DNA of 64,000 nucleotides, from NCBI GenBank assembly GCA_039583875.1, contig CM077165.1:73148757-73212756 (forward strand), read 5' to 3'. Made by a program: the position numbers and the translations under genes. The notes beneath the pieces are model-generated. The model searched no databases. It worked only from the letters and a program-made list of their open reading frames with translations, and was not told where the DNA came from. Source of the stretch: Platanthera guangdongensis (taxonomy: Eukaryota; Streptophyta; Magnoliopsida; Asparagales; Orchidaceae). Shown here piece by piece: positions 21,339-31,170 of the stretch (position 1 is its first letter; every line of letters begins with the position of its first letter).

Positions 21339-21570
21339 TAACCGCCCGGTTACCTTCTGGGACCCAACTGACTGCTGAGCATAAGCCGGTTTGTCAAACC
21401 GTCGCTGCTGTTCACTTAGTCCGCGCTAACAGTCTGCCCAAGCCGGCACAGAACAAGCCGTCTGCAACAGCCCTGCCAACCTGGCTGTCCGCCAGTCCTG
21501 TCTGCGTAGTCCGAGCGGATAGGTTGCCCAAGTTCTCCAATTACTCACTTTCACTTCACAATTTTGAACA
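21339..21570 (-). repeat. Copia LTR fragment F, right part (U3 start)
   Basis: Continues F after element E: CCGCCCGGTTACCTTCTGGGA matches the B-element LTR at 28199, and the end CACTTTCACTTCACAATTTTGAACA matches the first bases of B/C/H family LTRs. No PPT follows, so F is a solo or truncated LTR. Confidence 0.75.
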
Positions 21571-22093
21571 ACTTAAACTCCCACAACACAAACAATTCGG
21601 AATTGTGCATAAAAACTGCATCAATGAACCACCAAACCCACTCTCCCTCAAATCCCATTGCCATTTTAAAACAATCTCCTAACTGCATCAATGAACCACC
21701 TGATTGCTCCTGCACCCAACCATCAATGTGTCATCCCACACGTTCAAGGAAGTTACCCAACTTTCCCCACCCCTCTCCTATTCCCTCTCTCCAAATAGTC
21801 AAATGGAAGCCTTTCCGGTTGGATAGATGGTCATTTCCATCTATCCAATTTTATTTAATTTAGGGTGCTTTATGTAATTTCTAATTGTGTTTACTATCTT
21901 TTGCCAGCCATTGGTAGTGGTATATATATTGCTAACAGTCTGCCTGCTAGGTTAATGATGTTGAACCCTTCCTGACTGAGACGCGCATCTGTTTTAATTG
22001 ATCTTTCTTGTTCTTCGTTTGTTAATGGCTCTATCATCTATCGCCTGCAATGCAATCACACTTGCATTAGATCTATGCATAGTAGTTTTTACA
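21571..22093 (+). repeat. Probable 5' LTR and flank of old copia element D
   Basis: Ends TTTTTACA just before a PBS-like sequence, as a copia LTR would. The left boundary was not found. ACTGCATCAATGAACCACC occurs twice (about 21617 and 21682). Confidence 0.4.
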
Positions 22094-22096
22094 TTT

Positions 22097-22107
22097 TGTA
22101 TCAGAGC
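22097..22107 (+). other. Element D primer-binding site, degenerate
   Basis: TGTATCAGAGC differs by one missing base from the tRNA-iMet PBS TGGTATCAGAGC, consistent with age. Confidence 0.6.
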
Positions 22108-22190
22108 TAGCGGCTTGCGCCGACAAACGATCCTTTCTTTCAATTTTTTTGATTTATCAGGTCTTCTCCTTTCTCTCTTTGATCAAATCA

Positions 22191-22646
22191 CATGGCCACC
22201 TCTAGCTAGCACTAGTCAAATCTTTGCCTATACCAAGACATGCATATCCATCTTTGAGGGTGATGCTTATGATTACTGGAGCAAACAAATAAAGATCTAT
22301 TTTCTCTCACAGGTTTTGTGGATCTTGTCCAGAAAGGCTACCCACGCCCCCCCCCCCCCCCCGGTCCACCTGTCACCACGTGTGATGCAGCAAGTCGTGA
22401 CATCGTCGTCATTCAACTCCAGCTAGAAACTAAGATGAGAGATGCTAAAGCCCTCCTCTGTATTCAGCAAGGTGGCGAGCGGGCCATTCTCCTCTCATCA
22501 CTGATGCAGAAGAGTCTTAGGAGGCTTGGGAGAGCTTAAAGATCGAATATCAGGGTAGTAAACGTATCATTTCTATTCGACTTACCCTTCTCTGGCGAGA
22601 TTTTAATAATCTAACTATGAAAGAGGGTGAATCTGTGCAAACTTAG
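22191..22646 (+). pseudogene. Element D gag fragment
   Basis: Recognisable copia gag pieces: FEGDAYDYWSKQIKIYF, then VQKGYPRP, then DAKALLCIQQ, and W-E-S-L-K-like sequence before GSKRIISIRLTLLWRDF. A long run of C (22350-22365) shifts the frame, and early codons of the putative start contain stops. Sequence similarity stops at 22646, where the MITE and the B/C block begin. The rest of this element resumes at 37063. Confidence 0.72.
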
Positions 22647-22768
22647 GCTTTGTTTTGGTGGACTTATTTTCTTTCTTCAAGCGATTACGACCGCATGAAC
22701 CAGACCATAATTAAGGTCCGGTTCATGCGGTTGTAACCGCTTGACTGGTGAAAATAAGTCTTAGGAGG
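22647..22768. mobile_element. Hairpin MITE
   Basis: Arms 22661-22706 and 22715-22760 (46 bp) are imperfect reverse complements around an 8-bp loop; shared words are GACTTATTTTC, CAAGCG, CCGCATGAACC. Outer ends read TAGGCTTTG and the reverse complement of AGGAGGCTTA. A second, partial copy is at 11043-11115. It sits exactly at the junction between element D gag and the B LTR. Confidence 0.65.
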
Positions 22769-24296
22769 CTTACGGTCGCCTAGCCGCGTAACCGTGAGGT
22801 CGCCTAGCCGTCTGACCGCCCGATTTGCTGTTGTCGAACTGAACATGCCGTCATAAGCGAACAGCTTATTGAACCGAGAAACTAGTTGTCAAAGAGAAGA
22901 CCGTCTGATCGCTACCCGTGACCTGCTGATTACCGCCTGTTGCTAACCGCAGAGTCTGTACTGTCGCTGACCGAAATCAAAACCAAGTCCTGGCTTTCCA
23001 GCTCTATCCGCACAACCTGCACAACACAAACCAGTCAATCTCCTCAAACCGCACGGACATAAAACACCACTCCGCAACAACTATCACCACGAGTTCACAT
23101 ACTATTCATTTCGTTCTTGTTGATATGACAGGGGATCCTATTTTTAGGAACGATGAGGAGTGTGGTCACCGCCCTTGCCGATAGGATAACTGCCTCATCT
23201 CACGGCAAGCACTCTGTATCCGCAAGCCGCGAATACACATCCAATCCGCCGCGACCTGTGCAGGATAGCCAGACCGCCTAAACTTCCCCAAGGCCGGGCA
23301 GCAAACCCAGTCCGCCTTGTCGACAAAGGCCAACCAGGACTTAGACAGCATCCCACGGACTCTGCACCATCACCTGTCCACATCAGCGAACACCACACAG
23401 TCCGCATGCCCTGGCAGACAACTCCAGTCCGCACACCTTGCGGACAACACCAGTCTGCGCGCCTTATGGACACAGTTCCAGTCCATAAACCCCGAGCCCG
23501 CAGCCACGCCACTAAGAGGACAACTGCCGGACTCGGCGGACTAGGAAGTCAGTCTGCAACACCAGGCAGACACTACTCCAGTCCGCACTCACCAAGCTCG
23601 CAACCAAGGCACAAAACAACTTCTGCCGAGCTTGGCGGACTGAGAAGCAGCCCGCGCTAATCCGCGTGATCACCCCGGACTAAGCATAACCTGGACTTGA
23701 TTCAGACCAACCAAGTCCACTCCACCGGCCATAAGGACCAGTCCGCACTTACTGGCGGACACTAGCACCAATCCGCCAAACCCGGCGAACTCCAGCATCT
23801 ATCCGCTCTAACCGGCGAACTCTGCGACAACCACCTACCGCGCCACCAAAGCTCCAAGGCACCTGCCGTGCCGATCTCCCGAACTCCAGTCCAGTCTGTA
23901 CCTTGCCGGACTCCTCGGATAGTGAAGTTATCCGCCCGGTTACCTTCTAGGAACAAACTGCCTGCTTAGCATAAGACGGCCTGGCTGGCAGCCACCAGAG
24001 CTCCAAGGCACCTGCCGTGCCGATATCCCGAACTCCAGTCCAGTCCTTACCTTGCCGGACTCCTCGGATAGTGAAGTTATCCGCCCGGTTACCTTCTAGA
24101 AACAAACTGTCTGCTTAGCATAAGATGGCCTGGCTGGCCGCCACCTCTGTTCGCACAGACCGCCCAGGCCGCCAAAAAACTAGCCGACTGCAGCAGCTCT
24201 TCCGACCTGGCTAACCGCTAGTTCTGTCCGCATAGACTGCGCGGACAGGTTGCCCAGGTCGCCTAATCACCCACTTTCACTTCACAATTTTCAACA
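22769..24296 (-). repeat. Element B 3' LTR, truncated
   Basis: Homologous to 27047-28424 of the 5' LTR from GGTCGCCTAGCCG onward; about 400 bp at the U5 end are missing. The minus-strand start TGTTGAAAATTGTG is intact at 24296. The TATA region is mutated (CCTAAAAATAGGATCC versus CCTATAAATAGGATCC in the 5' LTR). Confidence 0.8.
23850..24147 (-). repeat. 149-bp tandem duplication in element B 3' LTR
   Basis: AGCTCCAAGGCACCTGCCGT occurs at 23850 and 23999, and both copies continue to CTTAGCATAAGA and GGCCTGGCTGGC. The 5' LTR has a single copy, so the duplication post-dates or accompanied insertion. Confidence 0.88.
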
Positions 24297-24312
24297 CTCC
24301 CCCTTGAAGTGA
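24297..24312 (-). other. Element B polypurine tract
   Basis: Minus strand CACTTCAAGGGGGAG immediately before the 3' LTR, identical to that of element C. Confidence 0.85.
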
Positions 24313-24323
24313 TAAGTGGTGAA

Positions 24324-26620
24324 CTAGTCCAGCAGTTCCCGTAACCTTGCACATGGTCCCTCCGATAGTTCCATCGTGAAGATGTCCGAGACATAGTCTT
24401 CGCCCTGCATAACCTGGACCATAAGGGATCCCTCCAGCATCTCCCACAAGGAGCCATATTTCCCTGTCTTTTTCTTCAGCTTCGACCTCCGCTTGTATGT
24501 CACATGAGTATCACCAACGATCTTGGGCACAAGGCCCCAAGCCTCGTTTCCTATGAGGGTAGTCACTTCCTCAACCGTAGCATCATCCACCTCCTTGACT
24601 CCAATGATGTCATCACAGCTAGAAGGTATTTGCTCGATTTGAGAGCCTGTGAGAAAATATGAGACCAAGCTCACCGCGTTTGCTTCACTATATCGAGCTG
24701 GTTGGTTGATGAGCCTCTTCGACCTCCGAAGAACCCGATCACGACGAACCACCTCCGCTGCTCCTTCTGAACCAGCTTCGTTCCCGGGCTGATTTGGAGC
24801 AATGCTCTCCCTGCTACCTGAACAAGAAGACACCGCCATGGAACTAGAAGCTCCTAGAGCATTGCTCCCCCTGCTTCCTACGGAACATGACACACTTAGA
24901 GCATCACTCCCCCTTTTTCCTGAACCAGTAACCACCATCTTTGATCCAGAATCACTTGGAGTATCACTCCCCTTGCTTCCTAAACCAGAAACAACCGTCT
25001 TCGAACTAGAAACACCTGGAGCATCGCTCCCCATACTTTCAGAGCCAGACGCCTCTGCCCCAGAGCTAGAACAACCCGGAGCTCCTGGTGACACAGGCAG
25101 CTCCATATGAACCTTAGCAGCAACCTCCTTTAGCCCACAATCTGGCCCGCTTTCCTCTAGCTCCACACATGAGCTACTCCAATACGACGTCAGCTCATCG
25201 AAGATAACGTCTCTTGACACGATGAACCTTTTCGTCGCAGGATCCATACATCTCCATCTTCTCTTCTGCTTATCATACCCAACGAAGATTAGCTTCGTCT
25301 TAAGAGCATCCGGAGCGTGTACATAGCAGGTAGAACCAAACATCTGAAGGTGGTTCACGCTGGGCTTCACCCTGAACATTAGCTCAAACGGAGTCTTAAG
25401 GATGATCAGACTCAGAGGAATCCGATTGGTGACATGAGCTGCGTAGGTTATTCCTTCCGCCCAAAAGGCCTTAGGAATGCCTTTGCATTGAAGCTAATAC
25501 TTGATGGTCTCATCCGATCTCCAACACCACCTTGTTGTGAAGTATGTCCACAAGAGAGCTCCCTTCAGATCTCATGCCAAGCTTGAGAACACGGTTGAGC
25601 CAAACTCACCTTCGATCCCCTTTCTCAACTTCTTGATCTGCAGGCAAAGCTGCCCCTCCACAAGCTTCTTGAACTCCGCAAACAAGCGAAACATGTTCGA
25701 CTTCTCCTTCATGAATTATACCCAAGTATACCTTGAATAGTCATCAACCAATATCAGCATGTCATGCTGCCTCCAAGACTGGCGGGGACAGTCGGTCCCA
25801 CCAGATCACCATGGACAACCTCCAATGGTGTTTTGCATTTGGACTGCGCTTTATCAAACGTAAAACGATAAGCTTCACTGTGTTGACATCCCGTGCAAGC
25901 TTAACCGTCGTCGTAGGATGACAACTTAGGCAAGCCTCTCACAAGACTTTCTTACCGTCATTGCTTTCAGCTTGTCTATCCCCACATGTCCCAGTCTTTC
26001 ATGTCAGATAGCTGCAATATCATTGACCTTTATCCGTTCAGCATCAGAACTTGTTGCCAACCCAACCAAGTTTTTCTCCTTACTCCCAACATGAGCAACG
26101 TTCAAATACAACCTTACACTTCTTCCTGAGGTGACCAGGCTGCTTGCATCTATAACACCTTGATCCTTCCTTCCTATTCCCATCACGCCTAGGAGAAACA
26201 CTCCTCTTTTGCTGATATGAAGTAGAGGGACCAACCTCAGCAGCCAACTTCCCTCCTTCTTGAACAACCAAACAAGGGAAGTCCAAATCTTCGCAGCTGA
26301 TCGATATTCGTTGATGTGTTCCAAGAGCTCCGATGAGATCATCCGCTTGAGAACAACCTCCACTTTCGCATTTGTCTTCTTCCAAGCTCTCACCGCGTCA
26401 GCATTGCCAGCAGTAACCTCTTGCCTTTCTGCTCCACACACTACCTCTCAAAGATCCTCGCAAAGAAGATAGCTTTGCATACATGACTTTCACTTATCAA
26501 AGTTGGTCCATATAAGAATTTATATTCCAAGATCACTTGCCAAATCACCTTCCATTGCACTTAACCTTGGTTCACTTAGACTCACAGAAGCACTGAAGCA
26601 AACTACTGGTTAATCCACTG
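24324..26620 (-). pseudogene. Element B gag-pol remnant lacking RT and RNase H
   Basis: From right to left on the minus strand: gag pieces (AVRAWKKTNAKVE, SAAKIWTSL), a decayed nucleocapsid region, HERLGHVGIDKLKAM (GAG-pre-integrase) and integrase pieces (LILVDDYSRYTWV), all with stops and frameshifts. Then an open stretch of 351 codons from 25379 has the post-integrase block FGSTCYVHAPDA, a Ser/Gly-rich linker made of repeated G-S-D-A/T-x-S-x-S-S-K units, and RRSKRLINQPARY. After SKLKKKTGKYG the frame jumps directly to YVSDIFTMELSEGP, the end of RNase H, showing an internal deletion of the whole RT-RH region. Confidence 0.82.
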
Positions 26621-26638
26621 CTCAAGCCTCTGAACCTC

Positions 26639-26650
26639 CCTCTGATACCA
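26639..26650 (-). other. Element B primer-binding site
   Basis: Minus strand TGGTATCAGAGG directly adjoining the 5' LTR end AAATTTAACA. Confidence 0.88.
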
Positions 26651-28424
26651 TGTTAAATTTCACAAGATGGTCAAGTTGATAGCTTTGATATCAAGTAAAA
26701 CTTCCAAAGCTATCAAAACGACACCTTGATCAAGCGGGAAACAGGGCGTAAGGACACTCAACCTATTCGAGCCCTAAATAAATCAGATGCAGAACATAAG
26801 AGCAAAAATCTTCTACTATAAAACTCTTTACAATGCGAGACATACACGACGAGACATGATTCGCCGATGTATTCAACGGAAGTAGAAAAATACAAGGCAA
26901 ATATCAGATCGCGTGGACTCAAGGAGTAACCTCCTGTACTACTGCTGCACTACAGAATCCGCTCAACCTGTCTAGTCGCCAAACCGCAACCAAGCCGCAC
27001 GGACTACCCGTTATTCCAATGCAAGATCTACTCGCCGATCTGCAGGCCGCCTAGCCGCTTGGTCGCCTAGCCGCCTGACCGCACGATCTGCTATTGCCGA
27101 ACTGAATAGGCCGCCAGAAGCGAACATCTTATTGAACTAGGAAACTAGTTGCCAAAGAGAAGACCGCCTGATCGATACCCGTGACCTGTTGATTACTGCC
27201 TGTTGCTAACCGCAGAGTCTACACTGTCCCTGACCGAAATCAGAATCAAGTCCTGGCTTTCCAGCGCTATCCGCACATCCTGCACAGCACAAATCGGCCA
27301 ACCTCCTCAAACTGTGCGGACACAAAAACACCACTCTGTAGCAACTATCAACGAGTTCAGTTACTATTCATTTCGTTCTTGTTGATGAGACAGGGGATCC
27401 TATTTATAGGCACGATGAGAAGTGTGGTCACCGCCCTAACCGATATGATAACCGCCCCATCTCACGACGAGCACTGTGTAATAATCGCAAGTCGTGGATA
27501 CACATCCAGTCCGCCGCGACTTGTGCAGGATAGCCAGACCGCCTAAGCTTCACCAAGGCCGGACAACAAACCCAGTCTGCCTTGTCATCAAAGGCCAACC
27601 AGGACTTAGACAGCAAACCGCGGATTCTGCACCATCACCTATCCACATCAGCGGACATCGCACAGTCCGCATGCCCTGGCAGACAGCTCCAGTCCGCACG
27701 CCTTGCGAAAAGCTCCAGTCCGCTCGCCTTGCGGGCACAACTCCAGTTCGTAAACCCTGAGCCCGCAGCCACGCAACCAAGAGAACAACTGCCGGACTTG
27801 GCGGACAAAGAAGTCAGTCCGCAACACCAGGCGGACACTACTCTAGTCCGCACTCACCAAGCTCGCAACTAAGTCACAATGCAACTTCTGCCGTGCTTGG
27901 CGGACTGAGCAGCAGTCCGTGCTAATCTGCGCGATCACACCGGACTGAGCATAACCTGGACTTGATTCAGACCAACCAAGTCTACTCCACCGGCCACAAG
28001 GGCCAGTCCGCACTTACTGGCGGACACTGGCACCAGTCCGCCAAACCCGGCGAACTCCAGCATCTATTCGCTCTAACCGGCGAACTCTGCGACAACCACC
28101 TGCCGCGCCACCAGTGCTCCAAGGCACCTGTCATGCCGATCTCCCGAACTCCAGTCCAGTCCATACCTTGCCGGATTCCGTGGATAGTGAAGCTATCCGC
28201 CCGGTTACCTTCTGGGAATAAACCGCCTGCTTAGCAGAAGCCGGCCTGGCTGGCCGCCACTCTGTTCGCACAGACCCCGCGAACAGACCGCCCAAGCCGT
28301 TAAAGAACAAGCCGACTGCAGCAGCTCTGCCGACCTGGCTAACCGTCACTCCTGTCCGCATAGACCGCACAGACAGGTTGCCCAAATCGTTCAATCACCC
28401 ACTTTCACTTCACAATTTTCAACA
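26651..28424 (-). repeat. Element B 5' LTR (1774 bp)
   Basis: Minus strand TGTTGAAAATTGTGAAGTG to AAATTTAACA. The TATA box CCTATAAATAGG (minus) is at about 27400-27411. Rich in GTCCGC/GCGGAC words. It adjoins C-family gag sequence (28425 on) without a TSD. Confidence 0.88.
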
Positions 28425-29499
28425 AGACGATCCACTCGCTGTTGAAGTCCTCAGCAGACAAGGCCCAGACACAAGTGCCTTGTCATGAAAGCTCCGCCCC
28501 ATTCTTCTTCTTCACTTCTCGAGCAAGCAGCATGCCCAGGCTGTAGTTTGACCTTGCAGTCCCGCTTGAAGTGCCCTCGCTGATGACACCGGTAGCACTT
28601 CAGATTCTTCTTCCAGTCCTTAGGAGCATTGCTCCTCTCCGCGGAAATATGAGAGTTGAAGTCTCCTTCTCAACAGCGGCCTGCTCCCTTCCCATCCTTT
28701 CTTCTTGCCTGAGACAAGAGAGCCTCGCTGCCTTCCTGATTCAGGTTCACTCCAGCCATCTGCCTTGCTAAGCTCTCCTGCGAGGCAAGCAGATTTTCCA
28801 GCTCCAGCAACGACGGCTGAGTAGCCCACCCTTGAACAGATGTAACAAATGCCACATACTCCTTCCGCAAGCCGCGGATAATGTGCCTTTTCATCTTTGC
28901 CTCAGAGATAGGCTCATCAGGATCCAGTGCCGACAGCTCAGCGCACAAGCTCTTCATCTTTAAGAAGTACTTGGAGATGGAAAGGTCTCCCTGAGTTGCC
29001 CTGGCCAACTCATTCTCCAGGAACTGAAGCCGCGCCACATTCTTCCTATTGAACAACTCATCAATGGTTGTCCAAATATCAGCAGCCGACTCACATCCAA
29101 TGATGTGATCAAACAGTTCCGGAGACACGGCTCTCTTCAGAATGAACTCCGCCTTAGTATTTGTTCTTCTCCAGAGCCTAACCTGCTCAGCAGTACCGAA
29201 AACAGCAGTGACTTCCTGTCTGTCGTCACCAACCGACGACTTCCCACAGCTTCGCCAAGAAGATAACTCTTCATGCACGACTTCCACTTCTTGACGGTTA
29301 GTCGGCGTTAAGAGTTCATGGGGGATGACCAGACCTCTTGCAAAGCTCCCTTCCATTGCAACCTGTTGGCAACCTATCAGCAGCTCCGAGCAACAACGGT
29401 GACAGGTTGATCACCACTCAATCACTGAGTAACAACACTGGCTGTCTTCCGCTCACGCAACTGACCCTCAGAAACCTCAGAAACCTGGCTCTGATACCA
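28425..29499 (-). pseudogene. C' : partial internal region (PBS, gag, nucleocapsid) sharing its LTR with element C
   Basis: Aligns with 34305-35391 of element C: PBS (29488-29499), leader, gag core (RLWRRTNTKAEFILKRAVS, LFDHIIGCESAADIW, FLENELARATQGDLSIS) and zinc-knuckle region, ending just before the protease DSG. The gag core (about 28710-29215) is almost identical to C, but both ends carry many small insertions and deletions, which break the frame. It lies immediately downstream (minus strand) of LTR 29500-31170, which is therefore both the 3' LTR of C and the 5' LTR of C'. The left border joins the first base of element B's LTR. Confidence 0.85.
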
Positions 29500-31170
29500 T
29501 GTTAAATTTTCTCAACGTGGTCAGCAAGATAGCCCAAACGCCAAATTACTATCTTCGGAACTACCCAGTTCGCACGTTGAACCAGCGGAAACCAAGGACT
29601 AGAGGTACAAAGGTAAATCCCAACAAACAATGGAAGCACAAGCAGGTCTATTATTCATTCACTTCTTTACAATGCGAGGCATACATAGCGATACATGATT
29701 TCACTAGTATAACAGCTGAAGACAGAAGCACTAAAAAACAAGCCGGGCGGACAGCACCGGAGTCCGCCGAGACCGCGAGGTCGCCGAGGTCGCCGAGACC
29801 GCTGAGCTCGCCCAAGCTATGCTGCAAACCGCCGAATAGACACGGAGTCCGCCGAAGCCGCGAGGCCGCGCGGACACACCGTTATTCGCCTCCTGCTGAA
29901 CTTGAACTGAGGAACACCCCTACTCGCCTGAAGCCGGCGGACAGGTTATTGAAGCTGGCAAAGATGAAACAGAACTGACAAGCCGCAGAGCGACCTCCTG
30001 CTGAGTCCGCAGAGACCACACACTTCCAAGTACTTGACCGAAGTCACAGCCAAACTCCTGGCTCCTTGAAGCTATCCGCGCGACCTGCACACAGCAAACC
30101 GTCAGCCTGAAACAATCCGCGCGGACTGACAAACACAGACCGCAGCTCCTTGCACACCCCAACTTACTGTTCACTCTAGTTATTTAGGTTATGCCAGGGG
30201 GGTCCTATTTATAGGCAAGGTGAGGAGTGTGGTCACCGCCCAAGAGATAGCGTCACCACCCCAGCCCGCGCGATAGCAAAAACACCGTCCGCCGAGTCCG
30301 CATGGACTTAGCCGGATACCAAGGAAAACCGCCAGGAGCAAGGCAAACATTGGCGAACCCTCTCCAGTCCGCCCAAGCTATGCGGACAAGGCATCAGCCC
30401 GCAAAGCTCCAACCACTGCAAGACAGCAACCCCCTTCAATGGCAGTCCGCACCAACCCGAGGCAGTCCGCAAGACTCACACATCAATCCGCCACAGGTCC
30501 ACGACCAAAGGAAGACGGCAACAGTCCGCCCGGTCACAGCGGACTTGGCGGATACCGCGGACACCATGGCCTTGGCACAAAGTGTGACCAAGTCCAAAAC
30601 CATCAAGAGCCAAAACGAGCATGGCGGACTCAAATTCCCGTCCGCCAAACACCCTAGCACAGACCGCCATCAGTCCGCGAGCTCCTCGCACTTCTGTCCA
30701 AAACAGCAGCTAACCTCGGACTCCAAAACCAGTCCGCCAATCGACCTCCACAGCAAATCGCCTGCTGTGCCACCAGAGCTCGACAAGGCCACAGCCAAGC
30801 TCTAAGCCCAGTCCGCAACAGCCCACACCGCGGACACTCCAGTCCGCAAGCTTCCCGCGGACAAGAGCCAACCCGCCTATCAGCACAAGCTTGCACCCGC
30901 GGCCACTGAGCAATGCACCAGTCCGCAAGCCTCCATCCGCTCAGGCCGCTTCTTGGCAAAGCTAATCAGCAAACACCCTATCCGCAGAAACCAGGCCGCA
31001 TAGTCCGCGGACTCCATGCAACAGTCCGCTCAGAAGACAGCCAGCTTTCCACTAGACCTTCCACCAGACCGCACATCTCAGCCCGCCCAGTCCGCCTAGT
31101 CCGCCAAAACTGTCCGCCCCAGGCCGCCCGGCCTGTCCCGTCACCCACTTCCACTTCACAAATTTCAACA
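29500..31170 (-). repeat. Element C 3' LTR / C' 5' LTR (1671 bp)
   Basis: Minus strand TGTTGAAATTTGTGAAGTGG to AAATTTAACA. TATA box on the minus strand around 30204-30215 (GCCTATAAATAGGA). Flanked on the low-coordinate side by a PBS and gag rather than host DNA. Confidence 0.94.

Larger units (their letters stand above)
22769..28424 (-). mobile_element. Copia element B, internally deleted derivative of the C family
   Basis: Minus-strand order: 5' LTR (26651-28424), PBS, decayed gag/PR/IN, linker, then an abrupt jump to the last residues of RNase H, PPT, and a 3' LTR truncated at its U5 end (22769-24296). RT and nearly all RNase H are missing, so it could only have moved with proteins from a relative. 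No TSD is visible; both outer borders look rearranged. Confidence 0.8.

Noticed and set aside
22769..28424. Treating element B as a clean insertion into C'
   Set aside because: The left flank of B is element D and a MITE rather than C' sequence, and no TSD is found; a rearrangement fits better.
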